A stretch of DNA of 64,000 bases from Abelmoschus esculentus (Eukaryota; Streptophyta; Magnoliopsida; Malvales; Malvaceae), in NCBI GenBank assembly GCA_035048815.1, contig JAUCBN010000014.1, positions 19,823,501 to 19,887,500 of the forward strand. The letters are read 5' to 3'. The position numbers and the translations under genes are program-made. This document shows, in pieces, positions 1 to 12,404 of this stretch (the stretch's first letter is position 1; every line of letters starts with the position of its first letter). Under the pieces are notes generated by a model, which did no database searches, was not told the origin of the DNA, and was given only the letters and a program-made list of their open reading frames with translations.

Positions 1-758
1 ACTATATAGTTGTCATTCAAGCTGATTAAAACTTAGTTCCTAGCCCTACAATGCCTCAGTTAATATTTATCTGCACGAAAATGCAATAAGTTACCAGAAC
101 GAGAGCCTGAGACTATAAAAACTAACAAACTATCCTTTCTCTACTGCTCGAACAACGACAACACATTGAACTCCAAAAAAAATAAGTCCAATACTTGATG
201 TATTCCATGAAATTCTGGATATTATCTTTACACTGTTCAAGCATTAAAATCAATATAAAGCGTAAGCAATTTCAAAGGATAAAGGGACAACCACTTCAAA
301 CATTTAAAACACTATCTATAGAACCCTAAATTTTATGGTATAATGAGAACACATTTCCAAAAAAAAAAAGCACATTTAGAAACACAACATGGCACCAAAA
401 TACATTTCAATTTCATTGCTCTGAAATCTGAATCGATTGAATCTCACCATCACAGATAATACACTTCTAATTTACTTCAACAATTCGTTAATCCCAAACC
501 CAGAAGGATTTGAAAACAAAGTAATGCATAAAATTCCAACCATATTAACAAGAAGAAACTTCCTATTAAGAAACGAATATAAACGACGTTGCTTCACTTT
601 CAGATAAAACCCACCACTAATTCAGCACAAAGTAAAAAAGGGTATTCGAAAGTATCGAAATTGAATCAAAATTCTAAGTAATTGCCATAAAAATCGATTA
701 AAATATGAACAAGTGAAGAGAAAAAAGGCTTTAAATGAACACAGAGAAAACGCCATAC

Positions 759-960
759 CTGAAAAACAAGACCCCACAAAGACGAACAAGATTTGAGCAC
801 CGCTGTTGAAAAGGAAGAGAAACAGCTGCGTGTAAATTTGCCTGAGAAGAGAAGAAGATATGCGTCGGAGCGAGAGATACCGAGAGATTTTTGCACAGCA
901 AAAGGGAACGCTGAGTTTGAACAAAGCTTTGATTTTTGTTTTAACTGATTTCTCTTTGCT
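759..960 (-). other. possible 5' leader exon of a minus-strand gene off the left edge
   Basis: On the minus strand a purine/pyrimidine-biased stretch ends at a good splice donor (CAG|GTATGG, exon end at 759). It contains an open frame starting near 963, but the translation is Phe/Leu/Ser-rich, low in complexity and resembles no family I know. I read it as a possible noncoding first exon whose coding exons lie beyond position 1. Positions 1-758 would then be intron or further UTR; nothing recognisable was seen in them. This is inference from one splice signal and base composition only. Confidence 0.2.
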
Positions 961-963
961 CAT

Positions 964-2039
964 ATAAATAAATGGTTTAATTAAGAAACTGCATCCTCTT
1001 TCTTTACGAAAGTTAATAAATTAACCTTCACATTTTAATTTATTACAATTTGATCCATTTATTTTATGAAAATTAAGAAGTCTAACTTGATAACATTATC
1101 TAACCTTGATGTTAAATAGTTAACCTTAAACTTAATAAGTCATTAATTTATAATATAACGAGTGGTTATAGTGATAAAAGGTGACATATTCTATTTTAAA
1201 GGGGTATTTTTAGTAAATATAAAACTTATATATTAAGAATTAGAGAATATAAGAGAATAAAGATGAATAATTTAACTAACGGACCAAATATATTTGTTCA
1301 TTTATATGCTTATGAAAAAATTAACTCATATAAAATTTTATATTTTAAATTTTATACCTTCAATATTGGTAATAAAACTAAAATAGAATTTTATTTTTCT
1401 ATAATTATCGATATCGGATTCATTAATTAATTAATTTATATCAAATATCATAAAAAATTATAGATAAAGTGGTTTTTTTACTTAATTTAGAGTTAAAATT
1501 TTAATCTCTAACCTTATTTATGTGTAACGTTTGAACTCATTAAAACAAACAATATATAAAATTATTATTTAAAATAGGTTTTCTTTGAATAATAAACAGA
1601 AATTGGGTAATGATTTAAATTCATAATATTCAACATATTTAATTTTATTTAATGATGGGACATAATGATTAGAAAAACGTAATATGAGGTACTCCTAGTT
1701 CAATCACGCGTTAGAAAGAAAACTTTTGTACTTTCTTGGCTCAACACCAGTATTATTGTTTTGATGATATTACTTGACCTAACCAATTTATCTATTTAAC
1801 AATTTTTGAAAAATATATATTTTATTTTTTAATTTAATATATTAATTTATTTTCTAATTATTTTATTTTTGAAAAATTAATAAGAGATATTATATATATG
1901 TGAGACGGAAGTAATAATACTTTAAGAATATTACATTTATACGTAAGATTAGTAAAAAGATTTACATGTTTTAAGTTTGAGATACAATCTAACCGTATAG
2001 GTAATAGGCCTAAGTTCTATAAAAAAATATATAGGCCTA
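964..2039. other. AT-rich intergenic spacer
   Basis: Very AT-rich sequence with homopolymer runs and no open frame of interest. No terminal inverted repeats or coding similarity were recognised. Confidence 0.5.
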
Positions 2040-3340
2040 ACAAGCTAGCCCATGGAAATAACCCTAGATGGGAGTCACCGACACTGGACCAGACTTATGT
2101 TAACACGAATGCATATTGCTCGGTACAGACACTTCGTCGGTTGCTTCAACCCTCGTGACACCTACGATAGTCTGTCTGAATCCCAGATGCTCTTTGGAAC
2201 CATGCATGCTCGACTCGATTTTATCAAGGACAATGGTTCGAAACCAAGAGTTGACCATGCTCCAAAAAGGGTCTTATTTATGGACAGAAACAAGTGTAAC
2301 GTCAGCAAACGAGACCTGCACTTGGACTTTCCATGCAAAAACGTGCATGACACCAAGAATGACCTCATATTTTGTTTTCTAATTACTCTGTGTTGTCGTC
2401 TTGTTCCGGTAGGGATCTGCACAGCGAATTGCTTGGAGCTTCGGGTTTTTGCTTTCTGCATGTAATAGATTGGTTGTAATATTGTCATATTGACGTCTCG
2501 CCACGGCGTCGATCGGTTGCTTTCAAGCGTGCGTATGGTGCAGTTCGTCAGGTCCATGAACAATGGTTTTGGGATTTTACAATAACATTCCCTTATCTGT
2601 AATTTCCAGAAGGGTACCTTACTTCTTCAATGGCGGAATGATGCTTCTTTTAGCCTAGTTTTTTTCAGGGTCATGTTGCCCTAACATGGATCTACAGTCC
2701 ACATGCACCCATTCGCCTTCTGTTCTTCGATTTGTTGCCGAAAATGTTCGAAATTTTGCATCGTTTGAACTTCAATATTCCCCCACCCCAGAGAACTGTA
2801 CTGTTCCAAATGAATTCTCCCATCCGTGAGTGGCACCTGCTACCCTGGGGCACTTTCAGAGATATTAAAAGTTAAAACCATGCGCAAGCAATAGGTACGA
2901 GATGACTCATAGGCCAGCCAGTGTGCTACCTTTTGCCTTTGTTTCTTTTACTCCAAGGCTGACATTTGAGAGAGAATCAGATTGTATCTGGCAACGTGGG
3001 GTGCCAACCAAACTTTGATGTTCCATAATTGATCCAAGTCGAAGTTGTACAAACTGTTTTAGTAGCCAGGGTAAATAATGTAAGTATATATTCCTATACG
3101 GTCACACATTTTGTAATTTACCCCCATTGCTTGTCGTGGTGCAGAAGTGAAGTAAGTTTTTAGAACAATGAAGCTGTCGGATGCATGGTGAAGCATATCG
3201 GAGGTTATGGAAGTAAACGGAACCCTAAAACCCAAAAGGGATTTGGTGCAGAAAAGATCTGATCAATTCCCATTCAATTCAATTTAAATTGATAACAATT
3301 AACACCCTTTGTCCTTAAAAATATCCTTTTTAAGTTAGGA
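2040..3340. other. unassigned block of higher GC content
   Basis: This block is clearly richer in G and C than the DNA on both sides. It carries overlapping open frames on both strands (2052-2465 plus, 2162-2563 minus). Neither translation shows a motif or family I recognise, and no terminal repeats were found. It could be a decayed transposon or a lost gene. Confidence 0.3.
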
Positions 3341-5178
3341 CACGGCTTCAGTCCCTGACAACCATAATTTCAACAATCGGGAGGATCCCTAGGGACGAGC
3401 CATGTATAGAAATTTTTAGGGTATAATTACATTCAAAATCCCTTAATTTAAAATGATAATAAAAATATATTTTTTTTAATTTTTAAATTTAAGCTAATAA
3501 GTGCTTGCCAAATGTCACGTCCTGTCTCCAATTCCTCAGGCTTTATGGGAATCTCTTACAACCCTGTATAAAACACAATCCTAACATGCTGGTTTTCAAG
3601 TTTAAATCTCAGTCGTTGGATCATTCACTTCCTTTTAAAATCTTAGCTTGTACCTGCAGGCTGCAGCAGTTGTACAAAGAAGAAGAAGCATCCTTTATTT
3701 TACTGTTCCTGGAGATTTGTGCACACATTATCATATATATATATATATATAAATGAAGATATGGTTGAATATTCTGAAGCAATGATTCAGTTTCCAATTT
3801 TATCAGTCGTGCCACTGCCATCCACCTTAATAATTTCCCATGCCATTTCTGCAATTTTCAAACACAAACGTGCATAGCACCAGAACTTCACTACTTGGTA
3901 GAAAGCCAGTTTCAAAGTAAACAAAATTGGTTTCACTGCTTGGTTTAATCAGCACTTGATGCTTCACTTTTCTTGCCAAGACAGAATTTCAGAACACAGT
4001 TATCAATGGAACAAAGTTAAACCTTTGTTTCTTTCCTTTTTTACTTTCAGGTCACATTTTCGGACAGTGAAAAATGATTAGCAGCAACAGTAAAAGAAGG
4101 TTTCACAATAAACAGTAAAAGGCTTCTGTTTTTATCTACTAGTAATGAGTAGCCATCGCATCTACAGACTTTAAACTTCCAGAACTAGAATTGATGATGG
4201 ATTCCCCCATTATCTCCAAAAAGGAACAAAACAATGTCATTTCTGTTTCTGCTGTGGTTTTTTGTTTGGTACTGTAGGTTTGAATGGAATTTGGACAAGA
4301 ACAAAGATTAACAACAGCTTTGGCTTGTAAATTATTGCAAAGTCATGGATGTCTTTCTGAAGTGTTAGAGTTCCATTTTGGTGAGGCCAACCCAATGTTG
4401 AACCTGTTGCAACAGGGACAATTCAATGAATTTAGGGGTTGAGATATTATATCCGAAACCGTAAGAACGGAAGGGCTGACCTTGTTTTGGATTGCTGAAA
4501 ACGCTGCATCTTCCATGGTTGGTATGGTTATGTCACAGGGCAGTGACCACCTGCGGAATGGGGTGGGGGACCAGTCAATATGATAAGAACAAGAACAAGG
4601 AGCCTTTTTTCTCAAGTCATAAAACAGTTTTTTACGGGGAAAACGACATGATTTACAGAGAGATTTGGAGAAAATGATTGAAGTAAGCCTTCCAATTTTT
4701 GACAACAGATTAAGATTTAACCCGAAAACACGAACTTTATGAGCCAAAAAGATTCTGCTTGGTACTTGTTCCATGAGATATCAACACATGGTAGGGTGAA
4801 GACTTTGAAAGCTAAAGGTACATAACATTTCAGATAATTCACCAAAGAAGCTTATATCATGACATCAACAAAAGCATATATCTTTTCTTCCTACTAACAC
4901 GACCAATTCGGACGAGTAAAATTACCTGACTAGTCGCAAAAGAGAGCACGGTAAGAATTCCCGAGTGAATGTGAATCAAACTTTCATCATGATATCCTGT
5001 TAACAGCTGAAGATGAATAGATTTAATTGTGCAGTTTGCAGGAATCGATCAGCAACAGAAAAACGGTTTATTCGTTTAATGCCCTGATATAAACAGATTA
5101 CCTTGTACAACTGTGCAGTTAATCCTGTTGCATATTCCGTAACTTACAGCATCGAAATATGAATTGCTAAAGATTCCC
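3341..5178. other. spacer downstream of the 5-phosphatase gene
   Basis: It contains a (TA)n microsatellite at about 3731-3751 and mixed-composition DNA. The part near 5178 should hold the 3' UTR of the minus-strand 5-phosphatase. A 143-codon minus-strand frame (4343-4774) has no recognisable domain and is not called as a gene. Confidence 0.4.
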
Positions 5179-7761
5179 TCAAAAGAAACTGAGTTCTGTA
5201 TATCCATGTGGCTGTGGCAACAGCTCTTCAACCTCAATCCTGGCGCTGGAACAACTCATGTTTTTCCTCATTCGACTAAGGTTAATAGACTCAACCTCAG
5301 CTGAAAATACACTATAAACAGGCCTATGATCCGAGAACTTCGACTCTCCACGAACATAAGATAGCTGATATAGGCCTCTTCCATACCACAGTATACGATC
5401 ACACCTTCACAAACATAAAGTTGCATAATATTATGATACTATTAGATCGATAGTAAAAGAATAATCATGTGACGATTTCTTCAAATAGACATAAAAACGT
5501 TGAGTAAATAACGAGATATTACCATGCAGGGGTCCTTCGCTTCTCCTTTGGGTGTCTATCCTCCCCGGCATATCGGTCTGAATTATTAGAATATTTGTAT
5601 GTAGGAGGAAAATATATTTTTCCTTCACTCCATCCCTCAAAAACACGGCCTCGCCTCTGTTCTATCCGGAGCTGTAAAACCATCAGTTCTTTTCAGATTC
5701 TTAGAGGAATTAAGAGAAGCCTAAAGGTACTCGAAATATGTACCAAAAACGAATACATCGAATGAACTCAGAAAGGATAAGAGCATGCCTGGTCATTCTC
5801 TAACAGTGCCTTCCAATTGCGCATCTCAACCAGAGCTTTTGCAGAACGGTATGACAGAGCAATCCGATAATTCAGATCCCCAAGCCATATAATACGACTA
5901 TGCCAATACATTTGAAAAGTAACATTTTATACCAAAGGCTATAATTCATGAAAACTATGTAACAATTTAATATATGAATGCTTACTCATGCTCAAGAATA
6001 GTTTGGGGAGAATTCTCGTCTCCGATACCGTGAACCCTGGGAAACCTTGTCTTCCTTAGGATCTCCATAACATCTGAGTTTCTTCGCAGCTCATCCCCCT
6101 CCTTTTGTCCGGATGTTAGATGACTACAGACGAAGCAAAAGCTGGTTTGATGCAAAGACATGCTAATAGAAATGGATCCCTGGAAAACTCAAGAAACGTG
6201 TGTGCCTCTTTATTTCTAGTTCAAGAAAATCACTTGAATCGGAGAAAACTTCCATAGGTGAAAATGTACCTTGTTTCCAAGATAACCCATCAGTCCTCTG
6301 CCGACGCAGGACACTTTCATGTTGTGAACATCATCCCGAAGATCACTCTTCACCCAAACAGTTAGAAATATCCCGACCATTTGCTTGCTTGCAACCAAAC
6401 AGTACCTTGAATGCCCCATATGTCTACTGGATTCCTCCATGGCACAAGATCCACAATACGACATTGGAGAATATTGCGAATATTGAGTATTCCCTGGTGA
6501 ATCCCCCACTCCATTTTCATCATCAGATGAACCCCACCTGAAATTAGGATCACAATCACTAGGTCTATGTCCAAAGATAACACGATCACAGACACTGAAG
6601 CGGCGATCGAGCTGGGATTGCGTCATTGCCATGTTATCCATTCTCATGCTACGGTTCAAAGATTGAAACGATCGTCGGTGAAATAAAGACGAAGCTTTCT
6701 GCCTTGTAGATCCTTCAAAGTCCGAATCCAGTTCCACAAGAGGATCGGGGATCGGTGAAGGTGTGTGGCAACAGCCACTGCTGCCGGGAAGACTATTCAG
6801 TGTCTTCCTAATGAGAGCTAACCATTTCCTAGCTGGTCCATTGTCTTCTGTTCCCAACACATTACCAGCATTCAAAGGGACAATTTCTTGAAAACTACAA
6901 GACCAAATCAAAAAGACCCAAGAGACTTCTATCAAATATCATAAATTCCATACGTTTAAAATCACCTAAACATGTAAGAAATCTGATTCAGCTCGACATA
7001 CCCGAGAACATAAACGTCAGCAGGAGGAGATGTATGAAGCCAATCTTCAAGATTCAAATAACTAGGAGGAGATTTCCCTGCCACATTCCATGTAGCTACA
7101 AAAATCCTGCAAACCCAAATCCTATTCAACAGAACTCAACAGAACACCAGAAAAGCAACTAAGAACACATCATATTATCACATACCTATAGTCATTCACA
7201 TCTGTAAACTGCGAGTCATTGGGATCGATTTTACCTCGCCGAGATTGATGTGAATACCTCTTGCTCGACCTCTCTACCATCCAAAATCAAGTTAATTATA
7301 GGTTTTTGAGATGGGGAGAGACAAAAAAGAGAGATGTGGTCCAAAATCCAAACCTGTTCTACTTTTCTTAATGGTGCATGGCTCCTTCTCTGAAAAATGG
7401 TGCCTCCATTCTTCATCAATACCTGAAAAAGAAGAATCATAGAGTTGTTAAAGCTGCTACAATTCTCTCTCTATCAGAAGGGTATCAATTTCACATATTC
7501 AAACACCAGAAAAAACAAAGATCATGGATTTCAGAAAAATAGAGAGGAAGAAAACTAATATACTAAACAGATCTTGACGCTGCAAATGCCAAGTACCAAA
7601 AAAACATGTTTTTAATGCAAATGCTAGTGTCCAGTATCTAGAAAAATCTGAAATCAATCAAACTCACCTCTATAATCAACATCATCAGCATGAAAGTCCT
7701 CAGCTTTACTCTTGATATTGAACCATTTCTTGACCAATGTCTTGGGCCATGAAAGCTTCAT
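5179..7761 (-). CDS. type I inositol polyphosphate 5-phosphatase
   Basis: Removes the 5-phosphate from inositol phosphates such as Ins(1,4,5)P3, and possibly from phosphoinositides, so damping Ca2+ and phosphoinositide signals; expected cytosolic or membrane-associated. Nine exons in transcript order: 7668-7761, 7354-7422, 7186-7273, 7002-7106, 6270-6894, 5986-6179, 5789-5897, 5523-5671, 5179-5404. All junctions keep frame and give 552 residues, normal for plant type I enzymes. The start [16 protein letters not shown] is the family's usual N terminus. Catalytic endonuclease/exonuclease/phosphatase-fold motifs are visible: WNVAGK near residue 90, WLGDLNYR near 396-403, PAWCDR at 476-481 and SDHRP at 502-506. 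A Ser-rich insert at about residues 150-240, typical of the subgroup (CVP2/CVL1-like), sits in the long exon. One intron begins with GC instead of GT. In gene order it corresponds to Arabidopsis At3g63240 (from memory). Confidence 0.93.
5672..5788 (-). other. GC-AG intron of the 5-phosphatase gene
   Basis: Read on the minus strand, the exon ends ...GACCAG and the intron starts GCATGC, ending ...TTTTACAG before CTCCGG. Only this pair of borders restores the conserved stretch [19 protein letters not shown] donors after an AG exon end are a known minor class of U2-type introns. Confidence 0.75.
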
Positions 7762-8700
7762 AATCAGGGAAAACACACTTAAACCAATCAGCAAATCTCA
7801 TGCTCAAAACATTAAAACGACATGAAGAATCAACTGTTTTTTTTTTTTTTTTAGTTTTGTTTCAAAAGAAAAAAACCTTGCTGTTCTTGTTGTTCCCACC
7901 TCTCATTGTTTCACACATCTTTCATATAGCCCTATCCAGATTTGTAAGCAAATAATAATTTATGAATTTGTGAAGGTTGCTTCTTTTGGCTCAGACTATG
8001 ACCTTGATGATATATTCTCAGTTATTCTTCTGCCTCCTTGATAAAATGTAAACAAAGACAAATAGAAAAGTACAACAAAACCTTGAAAACAGGGCCTTTT
8101 TTTCTCTAGAAAAACAAGAGGGAAAATTCCAAGCTTTTGCTGAAAATAATGGTAGAGAAATGTTCTAATTTTGAATGATGACTGAAATGAAATGAAGGAT
8201 AGCACTCAGTTCCCTCAAGAAATGCAGAGAAAATAAATTCCAGTTTTTAATCTGCATTATTATTGTACTTCGAACCAGGTGAAAACCAAAAAAGACCCAG
8301 TCTTCACTGGTGTGGAGAACTCTTTAAAGGGAGAAAAGGAAAGGGATTAAAAAAGGAAAACCAACAACAGAGAGATAGAAGAACAAGACAACAACTCAAA
8401 CGTGGAAGTAACACAGAGAGATTATGAGGTCAGAACAAGACAATGTAGGACACATAAAGGGCTAACAAGGGATGGTCTGATCTTGATATTGCAACAAAAA
8501 TCTCGGTTCAAGGTACAGGGCAAAGTATCAAATTTTGAAGAGAATAAAGTGCAAGATGAACCCTTTTTTCTCAACACCCTCGAAATCAAAGATTTGAACC
8601 AAGGATATCAATGGAGATCTCTCTCTCTCTCTCTCCAAAGTTAGTTTTTGATCTGTAATCTAATATAACCCCCAAAGGCATAAATAAATATATATATAAA
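7762..8700 (-). promoter_or_regulatory. upstream region of the 5-phosphatase gene
   Basis: Region 5' of the minus-strand 5-phosphatase. It holds a poly-T tract near 7839-7852 and a (CT)n microsatellite at about 8619-8635 ((GA)n on the transcribed strand), both common in plant leaders. No certain TATA box was identified. Confidence 0.35.
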
Positions 8701-11700
8701 GGATCTCATCATGTGTAAACTTGGAGACACTGCTTCCCTTTCTGACATCTGCTAGTTTAATAATCTTTAAAATGAGACTACAAACAAATTTATCTCAACT
8801 CTGAATCCTGATTCTAGTCAACATTCAGGGCCAAAACTGGGTTATTAACATGCTTTTAGTACTTGTATGATGAGGCTATGGTAAATGTTTTGATGGGGAC
8901 TTTTGTTTGTGAAGATCAAGGCAGTTGTTATTGGAAGCGTGGGATTTTGAAGCTTCAGACATAATCCATTGGTTACATAGGTGCATAGGGGGGTTGTAAT
9001 AGGGGAATTTTTGTGCCAAAAGAAAGGTTGTATCTTCAATGGTGTGCAAATTGCAATGGCCGAGTTTTTCTTTTAAAGAATACTTTAGAAGCATTGAATG
9101 AATCTCCTCAAAAACTCCATCTTTGTTGCTTTACAACACTCATTATTGTTAAGCCTCACAAATCACAATGGACTAGAAATGCTTATTGTGACTTAGTTAT
9201 AGGTATAAAGAAGTCACTTTTTAAAAGTAAAGTAACTATTAGTTAATCATAAATTTGTGATGAACGTATATATATATATATATAAACTTTGTTTACTTTG
9301 CAAGTAGGGTCTTGTTAGGCCATTAAAATGGTAGCTTAATCTTTGGTCCAACTAGCCAGACCAGATGAATTCTAGGATTTTGTCAAACAATTTAGTGTTA
9401 TAAACTTAAACAAAAGTGAAGCCTTGGTGTATGAGTTGTTCAATTCAATAATCTTTAAAGACACATGATGCATGTCGGAAGTTGTGTCCGGATTACTAAG
9501 CAAAGTCCTTATTTCTCCATTTTCCAAAGCTCTTAGTCTTAACTCTTAAACACTTATTTAGGGGTAAAGTATACAAATGTGTCACTAAATTAAACTCAAA
9601 TGATTTTCTAACCATTAGTTTTGTAAAATATAAAATGACTGTTATAAAATAATCGATTATAGAATAGTAAAATAATTGATAAGTTTAAGGTATGGCCGTA
9701 TGGGCGAAACTTGGAGGTTTAGGGGTACTTGATCCTTGCCAATTATTGTTTTATGTATTAAATAGAGATAAAAAATTTAAAATATATAATTTTTTCTTAA
9801 AGAAATCGTTTTTTGTCCCCGCCAATCAAAAAAAATAAAATATGTATTTTGGTCTCCTCTATAATAAATTCCTAGTTTCACCCCTAGTTTAAGGACCTAT
9901 TCTGCAATAATTTGATAAGTTTTAATGATCATTTTATATTAATTTGATAAAGTTTAGTGATCATTTTATAACAACTCAATAAATTTAATATTATTTTATG
10001 ATTTCTAAAACTTAAGTGGCCAAAAAGACCATTTTACTTTGTTCAATGATCATATATGTATTTCACCCTTTATTTAAACTCTGTTATTTTATGTGTACTT
10101 TTATTTTATTTTATTTTAATTAAGTAGTTCTAATTGGGATTCAATCAAACCAATGGAGTCAAACGGAAGAATATTTCCCCCTAAAAAACATGTTTGAGTG
10201 TTCATACGGTTATATCAAATTAGATCCAGATTATTATTTTTTTAATTTTTTAATTATCTCAATTTTATATTATTATTTATATATTTTTATATTAAGTTTA
10301 AATGAAATATTTGTATTAACAGCTAATAATTTAAATCATGTTTATTCAAAAAATAATAATTTAAATTTCATCATATAATCCACTAATATAGATCTATTAA
10401 TCAAGTGGTTATAAGTGGAATAAAGTTAATTAGGATCGGAAAGATGATAAAAAATAAAAATTTAAAAGTTTGGAGTTAAATTAAAAATTATTTTTATTAT
10501 TATCAGAAGTTAACAGTCCAATAACCTAAATAAAACCTTTTTTCGAATGTAAATAACAAAAATAAAATAAAACGTAAAGATTTTTTTTTCCTCTAAATTT
10601 AATAGTGCTGATAAGTTTCCAGGCTGAGCATTGGTGTATCCCTTTGTTCCTAATTCTAAGATGTGTCCAACTCCTAATTGTCGAGGCAAAGTCTCTATCG
10701 ATGTGGGATCCATTTTAATTCATGATTCATACCAGAGTAACAGATATCATTGAGACACTCTCTTTTCGTTATGTCTTAGGAAACTTAATCATGTTTCAAA
10801 GGCTAAACCAAACACAACGTTAATTCAAGAAAATTTATTACTAACAGATATCTTTTTTACTCTCCGGTCATCAAAATTGGTAGATCGGTCAAAATATATA
10901 TGAAAACATAAATAAAGTTAATAAAATTTTCATCTTACGTGAAGTTGAATATGAATAAACAAATACATATGTTGCTAAAATCGTATTTGATAAAATTAAA
11001 TTTTAAATTTAATTAAAATTGAATATGATTATCGAATATCGAACAATTTATTTTTATTTTTTTAAGAAATGGGCACTGGGGGAATCTCTTAAGCAAACTC
11101 TGAATTAACCCCACGCGGTTTCTGGTAAGCAACCGTTATTAATGGACGAGCTACCTTTTCTTATTACTTATCATCACGTCTGGCATCAGAAAATTAATTA
11201 AGTGTTGGTATCTACATTTCCCATTTGGGTACATATGCTGTAATGCTTTCATTTCATCTGGTTACTGTTGTTTGCTTTTCTTTTGTTTCTTTCCGGAAAG
11301 CCTTCTTATTACAGTAAATAATAAAGAATGTACTATTAATATTACATAGAAAATAATTTCAGAGATTCATTTACTCTCATTTAACGGTTTAAAAATATGT
11401 AAAAATGAGATTTGTATGATATAAATAAATTTTAATTCATATATATAATACTAATTTTGAACCCCAAGATAAGCGTAAATCGACTCGACTCAACCAAAGG
11501 CCATGACCCATGAACCTCTCTACCTGTGAATTGTGATTCTCCATTAAAGAGGTTGATTTCAACTTCAGCCAAATGCACATGCCATTTTAAGTATCCAGCA
11601 ATGGAAACCAGTGGCTTTGCTTGTAGAATGTCAAAAACTTAGGGCAAACAATCTAGGGATTCTCCTTTATATCTATCTATACACTTTTCCATGTGTTAGT

Positions 11701-12404
11701 TCCCCCACATGAATAATCCAGTTCATTTATAGCAGTCAACATCAACTCAACACTGTGATATGCAATATCATGTTCTTCTTTCTTCGTGATCTAACAGCTA
11801 AACAACTCAAAAGAAATAAGATCCATTTTTATGAAAAGAATTCCCAAGTGGGTTCAGGAAAGGCACTAAAATCCATTGCTGCTTACAAAAGGGTAGATTT
11901 AAAGAGAAATTCACTACTTTACCTTTTCTCTGCACTGATACTGGCCATAAATTTCAGTGCAATGGATGTTAAGATCTTTGCTTTCTGCGGGTTTCACTTG
12001 TATTCTCAAGAAAAAGAGCACTTCCTTGCTTACCAGATATAAAAACCAGATTCATAGTAATGAAATTCTCGATGTACGAGTACTTTATAACACACATACT
12101 AAACACCTTCCGAAGGCCAGGCCAATACGTACACGTATTTAACCTTTGACAAGCTACAGTTAGAACCAAATAAGAACTCAAAAAACAAGAGATTATCCGT
12201 CAGTTGGATTCCTTATAACTTCTAATTCCCGAAAACTGATACAAGATGTATGCTCCTTACGAAGTGAAAATACTGGCTTCTACAACAGCAGGTAACTACT
12301 AAGCGTGTTAAGCAAAGCTTGTTGAAGGCATTCTCTTCGGACTAAAACGTGGGAAAGAAGTTAGAAACTTAGAAGGCACATAGGCATCCCGGTTGCATAT
12401 ATAA
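8701..12404. other. long intergenic region, including the HMT2-like 3' UTR at its right end
   Basis: Mostly AT-rich with scattered short open frames that show no recognisable domain. There is a (TA)n run near 9268-9285 and a short imperfect repeat of about 36 bp near 9912-9985. The last few hundred bases before 12405 probably contain the 3' UTR of the minus-strand methyltransferase gene. No tRNA or clear transposon was found. Confidence 0.45.

Noticed and set aside
622..963. 113-codon minus-strand open frame
   Set aside because: Low-complexity Phe/Leu/Ser translation; better explained as untranslated leader ending at a splice donor.
4343..4774. 143-codon minus-strand frame below the 5-phosphatase
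   Set aside because: No recognisable domain and placed where the 3' UTR of the 5-phosphatase is expected.
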